A DNA stretch of 64,000 nucleotides from Arthrobacter oryzae (GTDB lineage: Bacteria; Actinomycetota; Actinomycetes; Actinomycetales; Micrococcaceae). The DNA is taken from positions 62,001 through 126,000 of the forward strand of contig NZ_RBIR01000002.1 in NCBI RefSeq assembly GCF_003634095.1, in the 5' to 3' direction. Under the pieces are notes generated by a model. The model did no database searches. It saw only the letters and a program-made list of their open reading frames with translations, and was not told where the DNA came from. Each line of letters begins with the position of its first letter. The stretch's first letter is position 1. Below are positions 42,873 to 50,889 of this stretch, one piece after another. Both the position numbers and the translations under genes were made by a program.

Positions 42873-45800
42873 CTAGCGTCGGACGATTGACCTCAAGAGC
42901 CTCAATGCTACCGACAGCGACGCCATGTCATCGGCTTCGAGTGCATTGACCTCGTCGAACATGGACTTGGCCCGGCCCAGCTGTTCCACATTCTGGCCTT
43001 CCCAGGCCGTGAGCCGTTCCTCCGCGGGAGTTCCGGAGGGGGTGGTTGCCAGCACCGCCGTCGTCATATCCGAAATGGTGGAGTAAAGATCGTCCCGCAG
43101 GGCCGCGCGGGCCAGGGCCTGCCAGCGGTCCGCCCTCGGCAGCTTGGTGATGCGTTCGAGGAGCGAATCCGCGTGGAAGCGGTTGAACACGGTGTAGTAG
43201 ACGTGGGCAATTTCGGCCACGGGTTCCTCGCTGGCGTGGACGATCTTGGCGATGTCCAGGAGCACGAAGCTCTCGAACAGCTCGGCCCAGCGGTGCGCCA
43301 GGTCCTCCGGAAGGTCCCAGCTGCGTGCCTTCTCCAGCCACTCGGCCACGCGGGCATGGTCGTCGCCCCGGAGGTAGTCCAGCAGCCGGGACCGCATGGG
43401 ATCCATCAGCGGCTTGAATTCACCCACGATCTCGGCGATGGGACGCGAGGTGGAACCCTGGGCGAGGAGCCACCGGACCGCGCGGTCCAGGAGGCGCCGG
43501 ATGTCCAGGTGGACGGTGCTCCAGTGTTCGGTCGGGAACGACGCCGGCAGCTCGTTGAGTTCGGCGACCATGATGTTCAGCTCGTAGATCTCGCGGAGGG
43601 CCACGAACGCCTTGGCGACGGCCGACTCCGTGGCTGAGGTTTCCTCCATGGCACGGAAGGCGAAGGTGATGCCGCCGAGGTTGATCATGTCATTGGCCAC
43701 GACGGTCGCGATGATTTCGCGGCGCAGCGGGTGGGTGTCCAGTTCGGCGTCGAACCTCTCGCGCAACTGCTTCGGGAAGTAGGCGCGCAGCGTCGAGCGG
43801 AACCACGGATCATCGGCGAGGTCGCTGTCGCGCAACGCGGTGGCAAGTTCGATCTTCGCGTAGGCCGCCAGGACTGACAGCTCCGGAGACGTCAGCCCCT
43901 GGCCTTGTTCCAACCGCTCGCGCAGCGACGCCGTCGTGGGCAGGGCTTCAAGGTCCCGCTTGAGGTCCGCCGACTTTTCCAGCCAGTCCATGAGCCGTTC
44001 GTAGCTCGGGCTCCATTCGGACACCCGCATCCGGTCGTTGAGGAGCAGGATGTTCTGGTCGATGTTGTCCTCGAGCACCAGGCGGCCGACCTCTTCGGTC
44101 ATCGAGGACAGGAACGACGCCCGGTCCGCACCGTCCAGCTTGCCGGCAGCGACCATCCGGTCCACGAAGATCTTGATGTTGACCTCGTGGTCGGAGCAGT
44201 CAACGCCGGCGGAGTTGTCGATCGCGTCGGTATTGAGGATGACGCCCTGCAGCGCCGCCTCGATGCGTCCGCGCTGGGTCATCCCCAGGTTTCCACCCTC
44301 GCCGACCACCTTGACCCGCAGGTCCCGGCCGTCGACCCGGATGGAGTCATTGGCCTTGTCGCCGACTTCGGCGTTGGATTCCGTGCTCGCCTTGACGTAG
44401 GTGCCGATGCCGCCGTTGTAGAGAAGGTCCGCCGGGGCCAGGAGGATCGCGCGCAGGAGTTCCGGCGGGCTCAGCTCCGTGGTGCCGTCGGGGAGTCCAA
44501 GGGCCGCCCGCACCTGGGCAGACACGGGGATCACCTTAGCCTGCCGGGCGAAGACGCCGCCGCCTTCGCTGATGAGCGTCCTGTTGTAGTCACCCCATGA
44601 GGACCGGGGCAGCTCGAAAAGCCGCTGGCGCTCGGCGTAGGACGCCGCCTCGTCCGGTGTGGGGTCAAGGAAGATGTGCCGGTGATCGAAGGCCGCCAGG
44701 AGGCGGATGTGCTTGGAGAGCAGCATGCCGTTGCCGAACACGTCGCCGGACATGTCGCCGACGCCCACCACGGTGAAGGGCTCCGACTGGGTGTCGAGGT
44801 CCAGCTCGCTGAAGTGGCGCTTGACCGATTCCCAGGCGCCGCGGGCGGTGATGCCCATGGCCTTGTGGTCATAGCCGACCGACCCGCCCGAGGCGAAGGC
44901 GTCGCCGAGCCAGAAGCCGTATTCGGCGGCCAGGCCGTTGGCGATGTCGGAGAAGGAGGCAGTGCCCTTGTCGGCCGCGACCACGAGGTAGGAGTCGTCA
45001 TCGTCATGGCGGACGACGTCGGCCGGCGGCCGGACCGTCTCGCCCTCGGGCGTCACAATGAGGTTGTCCGTGATGTCCAGGAGGCCGCGGATGAACGTCT
45101 TATAGCTCTCGATGCCCTCGGCCATCCAGGCGCTGCGGTCGGCCGCCGGGTCCGGGAGCTGCTTGGCGAAGAAGCCGCCCTTGGCGCCGGTCGGAACGAT
45201 GACGGCATTCTTGACGGTCTGCGCCTTCACGAGCCCGAGAATCTCGGTGCGGAAGTCTTCGCGCCGGTCCGACCAGCGCAGGCCGCCGCGGGCCACCTTG
45301 CCGAAGCGCAGGTGCACGCCTTCAACCCGGGGCGAGTAGACCCAGATCTCGTACACCGGCCGCGGGAACGGGAGCCCGTCAATGGCCGAGGGGCTGAGCT
45401 TGAAGCTCACGTGGGTCTTGTTCTGGAAGTAGTTGGTCCGCAGCGTCGCCCGAATCAGGTTGGCGAACGTGCGCAGCACGCGGTCGGCGTCCAAGGTGGC
45501 GACGTTTTCGATGGCGGCATCCAGCTCGGCGCTGACTTGATCCTGCCGGTGCAGGCGTTCGGCGTCGCTGAGCGCGGGATCGAAGCGTGCGGCGAACAGC
45601 CCGGTCAGGGCGCGGGTCACGTCCGGGTTGGCCAGCATGGTGTCGGACATGAACTCGAAGGAGTTGGTGTTGCCCATTTGCCGCATGTACTTGGCGTAGG
45701 CGCGCAGCACAACCACCTGGCGCCAGTGCATCCCCTCCCGCAGCACGAGCCGGTCGAAGCTGTCGGACTCCACGGCCCCGGTGACGGCCGCCCCGAAGGA

Positions 45801-47738
45801 CTCGCCCAGCAGCTGGCCGGTGGCCCGCGGGTCGACGCCGGCCGGGTACTTGAGTCCGAGGTCGTACAGGAAGAAGTCCCGGTGGTCCGCGGTCTCGATC
45901 TCGAACGGGCGCTCGTCCAGGACCTCGAGTCCGAGGTTGTGGAAATACGGCAGGATCTGGCTCAGGCTCTTCGGTTCCAGCATGTAGAGCTTGACGCGGG
46001 CGTCCTCCTCCAAGGTGGCGCCGGCGCCGTCGGGCAGGTACACGTGGACGCCGGGCTGCTCCTTGACGGCCTCACCGGCCCGCTCGGCCGCGGCACCGTA
46101 CTTCTCGAAGCGGTCGATGTCCTGCAGCGCGTCTTCGATCTCATAGTCCACCCGGTAACCGGGCGGGAACGCTTCGGCCCAGATTGCGGCGAGTTCCTTG
46201 GCACTGTCCTCGCCGGGACCCTCGGCCCCGCGGGCGCGCAGAACCTCGGAAATGCCCTCGCCCCACGAGCGGGCGGCACGGACCAGGCGCTTCTCCAGCT
46301 CGTCGCTGTTGACGTTGCTGACGTCGGCGTCCTTCGGCAGCCGGATGCGGAAGAAGAGCCGGGCCAGGGCGGACTCGGTCATCCGCGCCTCGTAGTCGAT
46401 GGACACCGCGTTGAAGGTCTCCCGCAGTTCCTGCTCGATGCGCAGGCGGACGTTCGTGGTGTAGCGGTCGCGTGGCAGGTAGACGACGGCGGACATGAAG
46501 CGCCCGTAGATGTCGGGGCGGAGGAAGAGCCGGGTACGCCGGCGTTCCTGGAGCCGCTGGATGCCGGTGGCGATGGCGGCGAGGTCCGGAATCTCGATCT
46601 GGAACAGTTCGTCGCGCGGGTACGTCTCAAGGATGCCCAGCAGGTCCTTGCCCGAGTGCGAGTCCGGCGGGAAGCCGGCGTCGTCGAGGACGGCGGCGAC
46701 TTTTTCGCGGACCACGGGGATGTCCCGGACGGAGCCGGCGTAGGCGGTGGTGGCGAAGAGCCCGATGAAGCGGCGTTCGCCGTTGACGTTTCCGGCGGCA
46801 TCGAAGCTCTTGACGCCGATGTAGTCCAGGTAGGCCGGGCGGTGCACGGTGGAACGTGAGTTCGCCTTCGTAATGACCAGGGCGCGCTTCTCGCGTGCTT
46901 TCTTCCTGCCGGCCTCGGTGAGGTGCTGGATCTGGCGGGTGTCGGCGCCGGAGCGGAGCAGGCCCAGGCCGCTTTCCTCGCGCAGCTCCAGGACATCCTC
47001 ACCGGATTCATTCACGAGGTCGTATTCCCGGTAGCCCAGGAAGGTGAAATTCCCGTCGTCGAGCCAGCGGAGCAGGTCCTGGGCCTGACGCAGCTCGGCA
47101 ATCTGCCCCCGGTTGGCAACCCGGTCCAGGTCCGCGGAGATCTCCAGGGCCTTTGCGCGCATTTTCGGCCAGTCTTCGACGGCGGCACGGACGTCGCCCA
47201 GCACCCGGGCGATGCCCTTGACGAGTTCAGCGCGCTTTTCCTCGCCGACGAGGTCGATTTCGACGGCGATCCAGGACTCCATGTGCGAGGCGTTGTCACC
47301 CTGCGCGATCAGGTGCGAGAGGTTCGGCATGGCCGCCGTATCACCGCTGGAGAAGCCCAGGTGGGAGGGGACGCGCGAGACCTTGACAAGGTCGCCGGTC
47401 TCCCGGTTGCGGGTCACGACGAACAGCGGGTGCAGCACGAGGTGGATGGGGGCGTTCTGGTGGACCAGTTCGGCGTTGACGGAGTCCACGAGGAACGGCA
47501 TGTCATCGGTGACGATGTAGAGGACACTGCAGTCAGCTTCGTCACGGACCGCAATGTTCGCGATGCCCGGCAGCCGGGTCGCCGCGATCTGGCGGTGCGT
47601 ATCAGCCCTCGCCGTCAGGACTTCCTGGGGATAGGCCTTGAGATCCTCCTCCGCGAGGTGCTCGTAGTAATCCCCGAGGTAGCTTTCACGGCTACCGATC
47701 GAAACGGGTTGATCCTCCACGCTGGACCCAGACGACAT
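42873..47738 (-). CDS. gdh: NAD-specific glutamate dehydrogenase, 180-kDa family
   Basis: This 1,621-residue enzyme oxidatively deaminates glutamate to 2-oxoglutarate with NAD. It belongs to the large GDH family known from Streptomyces and mycobacteria (Rv2476c). The N-terminal half holds ACT-like regulatory domains. The catalytic core contains VARGGLRWSDRREDFR at about 810, the active-site lysine region GAKGGFF near 850, the NAD-binding VVGVGDMSGDVFGNG near 990 and VVGEGGNLGMTQRGRIE. The C-terminal helical part regulates oligomer assembly. I chose the ATG at 47738 because GGAGG precedes it; the frame extends nine codons further. It is separated from pdtaS by only 35 bases on the same strand, so readthrough is possible. 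Confidence 0.95.
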   Translation of the reverse strand: MSSGSSVEDQPVSIGSRESYLGDYYEHLAEEDLKAYPQEVLTARADTHRQIAATRLPGIANIAVRDEADCSVLYIVTDDMPFLVDSVNAELVHQNAPIHLVLHPLFVVTRNRETGDLVKVSRVPSHLGFSSGDTAAMPNLSHLIAQGDNASHMESWIAVEIDLVGEEKRAELVKGIARVLGDVRAAVEDWPKMRAKALEISADLDRVANRGQIAELRQAQDLLRWLDDGNFTFLGYREYDLVNESGEDVLELREESGLGLLRSGADTRQIQHLTEAGRKKAREKRALVITKANSRSTVHRPAYLDYIGVKSFDAAGNVNGERRFIGLFATTAYAGSVRDIPVVREKVAAVLDDAGFPPDSHSGKDLLGILETYPRDELFQIEIPDLAAIATGIQRLQERRRTRLFLRPDIYGRFMSAVVYLPRDRYTTNVRLRIEQELRETFNAVSIDYEARMTESALARLFFRIRLPKDADVSNVNSDELEKRLVRAARSWGEGISEVLRARGAEGPGEDSAKELAAIWAEAFPPGYRVDYEIEDALQDIDRFEKYGAAAERAGEAVKEQPGVHVYLPDGAGATLEEDARVKLYMLEPKSLSQILPYFHNLGLEVLDERPFEIETADHRDFFLYDLGLKYPAGVDPRATGQLLGESFGAAVTGAVESDSFDRLVLREGMHWRQVVVLRAYAKYMRQMGNTNSFEFMSDTMLANPDVTRALTGLFAARFDPALSDAERLHRQDQVSAELDAAIENVATLDADRVLRTFANLIRATLRTNYFQNKTHVSFKLSPSAIDGLPFPRPVYEIWVYSPRVEGVHLRFGKVARGGLRWSDRREDFRTEILGLVKAQTVKNAVIVPTGAKGGFFAKQLPDPAADRSAWMAEGIESYKTFIRGLLDITDNLIVTPEGETVRPPADVVRHDDDDSYLVVAADKGTASFSDIANGLAAEYGFWLGDAFASGGSVGYDHKAMGITARGAWESVKRHFSELDLDTQSEPFTVVGVGDMSGDVFGNGMLLSKHIRLLAAFDHRHIFLDPTPDEAASYAERQRLFELPRSSWGDYNRTLISEGGGVFARQAKVIPVSAQVRAALGLPDGTTELSPPELLRAILLAPADLLYNGGIGTYVKASTESNAEVGDKANDSIRVDGRDLRVKVVGEGGNLGMTQRGRIEAALQGVILNTDAIDNSAGVDCSDHEVNIKIFVDRMVAAGKLDGADRASFLSSMTEEVGRLVLEDNIDQNILLLNDRMRVSEWSPSYERLMDWLEKSADLKRDLEALPTTASLRERLEQGQGLTSPELSVLAAYAKIELATALRDSDLADDPWFRSTLRAYFPKQLRERFDAELDTHPLRREIIATVVANDMINLGGITFAFRAMEETSATESAVAKAFVALREIYELNIMVAELNELPASFPTEHWSTVHLDIRRLLDRAVRWLLAQGSTSRPIAEIVGEFKPLMDPMRSRLLDYLRGDDHARVAEWLEKARSWDLPEDLAHRWAELFESFVLLDIAKIVHASEEPVAEIAHVYYTVFNRFHADSLLERITKLPRADRWQALARAALRDDLYSTISDMTTAVLATTPSGTPAEERLTAWEGQNVEQLGRAKSMFDEVNALEADDMASLSVALRLLRSIVRR

Positions 47739-47792
47739 CGAAAAGCCTCCATAAAAGAAGTTCACAGCCGCCTCTTTGCGGCCCTTACGTTG

Positions 47793-47798
47793 ACCCTA
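47793..47798 (-). promoter_or_regulatory. Possible -10 box of the glutamate dehydrogenase gene
   Basis: On the minus strand TAGGGT overlaps the stop codon of the CpaE-like gene and predicts a leader of about 48 nt with GGAGG before the ATG. The -35 region is not recognisable. Confidence 0.35.
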
Positions 47799-49118
47799 AC
47801 CTTTTGCCCGGCGCCGTGCTGTGGAAGAAAAGACAAAGGATTTCTTCTTTTGCTGGGCAGGTGCACAAACCAAGTTGGCGATGGCACGGCGCAACTCGGA
47901 TTCCGGGGAGGATTCGAGTAAAAGTGCTCCGGTAAGCAACGCGGCGTCGGCGGCGGCCGGGTCGGCCGGCAGGAAGGCCGAGAGCGGTGCCGCCGGGCCG
48001 TACCGCTCCCAGGCGGCCCGCAACTGGCGTTCCGGGGACCGCCCCACTGCGGCCGCCCTGACTTTGTTCATGACCACTTGCGGCGATGCGTGCGGGACTG
48101 CCAACTGGAGGTCGGCGAGGCCGCGGACCAGTCTGGGCACCCCGACGGAGTCGGCAGCGCCGACCGCAAACACCGTGTCGGCCAGTTCCAGGCTCCTCAG
48201 GGTTGAGGCATTTCGCCGCGGCGCGCCGATCTCAAAGCCGAGGTCGTCATCGACTTCGAGGCAGAAGCCGGCGTCCACCACAGTCACATCCGCGATCTCC
48301 CTCGCTCGCTCCAGCACCAGAGTGAGCGCCGCGGCACGCAGTTCAGTCCAGCGGTCCGCCCGGGTGATCCCCGTGAGCACGCGAAGCGTCCCGGCTTTGG
48401 TTGGCACTGTGGTGGCAACCCGGAGCAGGGCATCGGTGTCGAGCAGCCCCTGGTCCGCCAGCCGGCAGGCCTGGGCCAGCCCGGCAGCCTCGTCGAGCAG
48501 CCCCAGCACAGCGGCCACGCTGGCGCCGTAGCTGTCGGCATCGACCAGCAGGACGGATTGTCCGTCCGCGGCCAGCTCGCCGGCGATGTTGGCGGCTACC
48601 AGGGTGCGGCCCGGAGCGCCGGCAGGGCCCCAGACCGCAATGATCCGGCCCTGCCCGGCAGGGCCGCCGATGCCTGCGGCACGCTCTCCGGAAGTCCGTG
48701 CCGCAGGTCCGTCCGGCATGGGGACGCACGAGGCGCCGCCGTCGGGAGCATCGAGCCCCGGCCGCACGCCGCTCCGCAGCGCCACCGCCGCGGAAATCCG
48801 CGCGGCCAGGGCCGCGGCATCAATGGCGCCGGCCTCTGCCGCCACCCCGATGGACCGCAGGCGGGCCGCTTCCTCCGGATTGTCGGTCAGGGCGACCACA
48901 ACCACGCCGACGGCGGACAGGCGGTCCACCAGCGAGGCGGTCAGCTCTTCGCTGCCCGCCGCGACGACGGCGGCGCGCGCCAACCCGCTCTGGCAGGCGG
49001 CCAGCAGTTCCGCCAGCTCGCCGCACCGCCGGACTACGGACACGGGCCCGTGCAGGCGCTCCAGGCCTCCGACCAGGTCATCGCGGGAGTCGCCCACGGT
49101 CACGACGGGAATGCTCAT
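47796..49118 (-). CDS. CpaE/TadZ-like MinD-family ATPase
   Basis: This 440-residue protein has an N-terminal receiver-like domain without a clear phosphoacceptor (about 1-115) and a C-terminal ParA/MinD-type domain (about 157-420). The P-loop is altered: GPAGAPGRT (residues 164-172) has Arg171 where GKT/S is usual, and the switch region is LVDADSYGAS. The layout matches CpaE/TadZ, which positions Tad pilus machinery at the cell pole. The C-terminus ends in a basic tail. The ATG overlaps the stop of the SAF-domain gene as ATGA. The tadABC genes lie 44 kb away. Confidence 0.82.
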   Translation of the reverse strand: MSIPVVTVGDSRDDLVGGLERLHGPVSVVRRCGELAELLAACQSGLARAAVVAAGSEELTASLVDRLSAVGVVVVALTDNPEEAARLRSIGVAAEAGAIDAAALAARISAAVALRSGVRPGLDAPDGGASCVPMPDGPAARTSGERAAGIGGPAGQGRIIAVWGPAGAPGRTLVAANIAGELAADGQSVLLVDADSYGASVAAVLGLLDEAAGLAQACRLADQGLLDTDALLRVATTVPTKAGTLRVLTGITRADRWTELRAAALTLVLERAREIADVTVVDAGFCLEVDDDLGFEIGAPRRNASTLRSLELADTVFAVGAADSVGVPRLVRGLADLQLAVPHASPQVVMNKVRAAAVGRSPERQLRAAWERYGPAAPLSAFLPADPAAADAALLTGALLLESSPESELRRAIANLVCAPAQQKKKSFVFSSTARRRAKG

Positions 49119-49762
49119 CGTGCGGCACCGCCGGGGTTCCACACAACCGCGATCTTCGCCTTGTTGGCCTGCGCTCCCAGCAGCTTCGGCATCTGGGCAT
49201 CCGTGACGAGCACCATGACCACGACGGAACGGGAAGACCCCAGGGCGGTGCTGCCCGGGGTGATCTGCGCAATCTCAGCGCCGGCCAGGAGCAGGGTGGG
49301 CTCGCTGAACCCGTTTCTGGTATCCGGCAACGCCACCCAGACATCCACGCGGGAGCCCGCCACGGCCTGGGCGGGGAGGCTTTCGTCGACGGTGACGGCT
49401 ACGGGCTTGCGGTCCAGTCCATCAAACTGCCCGACGCTTTCGCGGGGCAGGAGCTGATCCTTGCCGATCCTTTGGACGGCAACGAGACCGGCCTCCAGGC
49501 CAGCCTCCGGGGTCAGGTAGTGCTGTTCCACCTCCCCGAGCCGCACTTTGACACGGTGCAGCTTTTCAACGGTCAGCGTCTCGCCGACAGCAATCGGTTC
49601 ACGCGCGGCATAGGCTTCGGTGGTCTGGTCCGCGGCACCCACCAGCGAGACGACCCCCACGACGGATGCCAGCACCAGCAGGATTCCGACGAGGAGCCTC
49701 GGGTCCTTCCAGGACGGCCTCTTCAAACGGGCCCCTTCGGCTGCCGCGCTGCTTCCACTCAT
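49115..49762 (-). CDS. CpaB/RcpC-like SAF-domain protein
   Basis: This 215-residue membrane-anchored protein has a cytoplasmic basic start, one membrane helix (about residues 23-43), and a SAF domain beginning at AAREPIAVGETLTVEKLHRVKV and continuing through VAVQRIGKDQLLPRE. A C-terminal RcpC-like region (SRVDVWVALPDTRN) follows. CpaB/RcpC proteins are periplasmic or cell-envelope components of Flp pilus assembly. Here it is coupled to the CpaE-like gene by a four-base overlap. With no other pilus genes nearby, the pair probably serves the Tad system at the left end of the window. Confidence 0.8.
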   Translation of the reverse strand: MSGSSAAAEGARLKRPSWKDPRLLVGILLVLASVVGVVSLVGAADQTTEAYAAREPIAVGETLTVEKLHRVKVRLGEVEQHYLTPEAGLEAGLVAVQRIGKDQLLPRESVGQFDGLDRKPVAVTVDESLPAQAVAGSRVDVWVALPDTRNGFSEPTLLLAGAEIAQITPGSTALGSSRSVVVMVLVTDAQMPKLLGAQANKAKIAVVWNPGGAAR

Positions 49763-49868
49763 GCGTCCGCTCCCCCTGTCGTCGCCGTCCGTTCACAGGA
49801 TGCCGGACTCCCCTATTGTTGCGCCCGGGCGGTCCGTGCGGAAGATCCAGGGACAAACACGGCCAAAC

Positions 49869-49877
49869 TGTGGATAA
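49869..49877. promoter_or_regulatory. Perfect DnaA-box 9-mer upstream of the small HTH gene
   Basis: TGTGGATAA (reverse complement TTATCCACA) lies 38 bp before the ATG at 49915, in the 152-bp divergent gap. It is the second exact copy in the window, and both are intergenic. Confidence 0.4.
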
Positions 49878-49902
49878 CGGCTCCAGCCGGGGCCAACGGT
49901 GG

Positions 49903-49908
49903 CAAAAT
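49903..49908 (+). promoter_or_regulatory. Possible -10 box of a leaderless HTH-gene transcript
   Basis: CAAAAT is followed by the 6-nt spacer GGACAC and the ATG at 49915. The first base departs from TANNNT, but no ribosome-binding sequence exists, so a leaderless start is plausible. Confidence 0.3.
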
Positions 49909-49914
49909 GGACAC

Positions 49915-50136
49915 ATGCCACGATTCCTGACTCTCGCAGACGTTGCCGAGCAGCTCCAGATCAATTCGCCGGCCGCCTATGCACTCGTGCGCAGCGGTGA
50001 ACTCAAGGCGATCCAGGTAGGCGGACGCGGCCAGTGGCGGGTCGAGGAGACGATGCTGGAGCAGTACATCCAGGAGCGCTACGCCGAGGCCAGCCGCATG
50101 ATCGAAGAGGCCAAATCGAAGTCTGCCGGGCGCTGA
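49915..50136 (+). CDS. Small excisionase-like helix-turn-helix protein
   Basis: This 73-residue protein is one MerR/Xis-type winged helix: FLTLADVAEQLQINSPAAYALVRSGELKAIQVGGRGQWRVEE, followed by a helix LEQYIQERYAEASRMIEEAK that could mediate oligomer contacts. Proteins of this class bind DNA as head-to-tail chains on direct repeats. It is not flanked by an integrase, so it is a chromosomal regulator rather than a phage excisionase. The ATG has no ribosome-binding site and a -10-like box six bases upstream. It is divergent from the CpaB-like gene and convergent with the next one. The 10-bp repeat array at 50815-50860 is a possible target (inference). Confidence 0.8.
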   Translation: MPRFLTLADVAEQLQINSPAAYALVRSGELKAIQVGGRGQWRVEETMLEQYIQERYAEASRMIEEAKSKSAGR

Positions 50137-50155
50137 GCCTACTGGCCGAGTACGG

Positions 50156-50725
50156 CTAGCCGCCCGCGGCGCCGCCGGACCTGATGGCTGCCAGCGCGGC
50201 AAAGGGGAGGGTCAGCACCTGCCGGACAGTCCCCGGGCGCCGGTCCGTGTCCTCCGGGAGCAGTGCCAGATCAAGGAAGTCCCGGCCGACCGTGTCGATG
50301 ACGCCGTGAAGTCCTGTCCCGACCGGGCCGCGTGATACCAGTATTGTCAGCCGGGCCCGGTTCCGGGCGAGCCCGCGCAGGGCACTCGCCAGACCAAGGC
50401 GCTGGCGCACCTTTGACGGTTCGGAGACCGCCAGCCGCGAAAGACCGCCATAATGCACCGCCGCGGCGTACGGGACGAGTACTTGGTGTCGGGGTTCATC
50501 AAGGACCAGGGCTTCGCTTCCCGCGTGGCTTAGGGTTCCCTCGAACGCCGGTCCCGAGCCCACGTGGACCCGGATGCAGAGGCCCAGGGATCCGCGAAGA
50601 CGGTCCGCGATCTCCACGCCCGCCGAGTCAACACGGGCGCGCTCGGCGATTTCCGCCTCAAAGTCCAGCCGCCGGCGCGCGGCAAGCTGTGCCTCCATGT
50701 CTTCAAACAGGGCGTCCCACCGCAT
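50156..50725 (-). CDS. Conserved actinobacterial protein of unknown function
   Basis: I do not recognise a named domain in this 189-residue protein. It starts MRWDALFEDMEAQLAARRRLDFEAEIAERARVDS, a charged helical segment of about 35 residues. A beta-rich part follows (LGLCIRVHVGSGPAFEGTLSHAGSEALVLDEP and LTILVSRGPVGTGLHGVIDTVGRDFLDLALLPED), which looks like two related strand-rich halves. No signal peptide or membrane helix is present. The ATG at 50725 is preceded by a -10 box six bases upstream, which fixes this start against the longer frame to 50839. It lies opposite the LysM gene and shares its upstream region. Confidence 0.7.
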   Translation of the reverse strand: MRWDALFEDMEAQLAARRRLDFEAEIAERARVDSAGVEIADRLRGSLGLCIRVHVGSGPAFEGTLSHAGSEALVLDEPRHQVLVPYAAAVHYGGLSRLAVSEPSKVRQRLGLASALRGLARNRARLTILVSRGPVGTGLHGVIDTVGRDFLDLALLPEDTDRRPGTVRQVLTLPFAALAAIRSGGAAGG

Positions 50726-50731
50726 TGCGCC

Positions 50732-50737
50732 AGCGTA
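50732..50737 (-). promoter_or_regulatory. -10 box of a leaderless transcript for the gene at 50725
   Basis: On the minus strand TACGCT (TANNNT) is followed by GGCGCA and the ATG at 50725. No ribosome-binding sequence is present. Confidence 0.45.
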
Positions 50738-50814
50738 GGCGTGCCTTCCCCGCCGGTCAATCCACAGGCAACGGACAAGGTCTAGACAAACACAATCCTT
50801 TGGGGTCAGACTGG

Positions 50815-50860
50815 CATCAATTGGATCAAAGAACATCAAATCACCTCAAACGGCATCAAA
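50815..50860. repeat. 10-bp-phased ATCAA direct repeats
   Basis: ATCAA recurs at 50816, 50825, 50835 and 50855, with the variant CTCAA at 50845, giving five copies at nearly exact helical phase. The consensus of the last four is (C/G)(A/C)TCAAA. The array lies 30 bp upstream of the LysM gene start, in the divergent promoter region. It may be an operator for a protein that binds direct repeats, or may bend DNA. Confidence 0.6.
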
Positions 50861-50889
50861 TGCTGATGGGGCGGAGGGAGGTAGCGGTC

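Noticed and set aside
44676..46859. 727-codon open frame on the plus strand opposite the glutamate dehydrogenase gene
   Set aside because: It is a shadow of GC-rich codon use. The minus-strand frame holds the full catalytic motifs of the enzyme, while the plus-strand product is low-complexity and has no recognisable domain.
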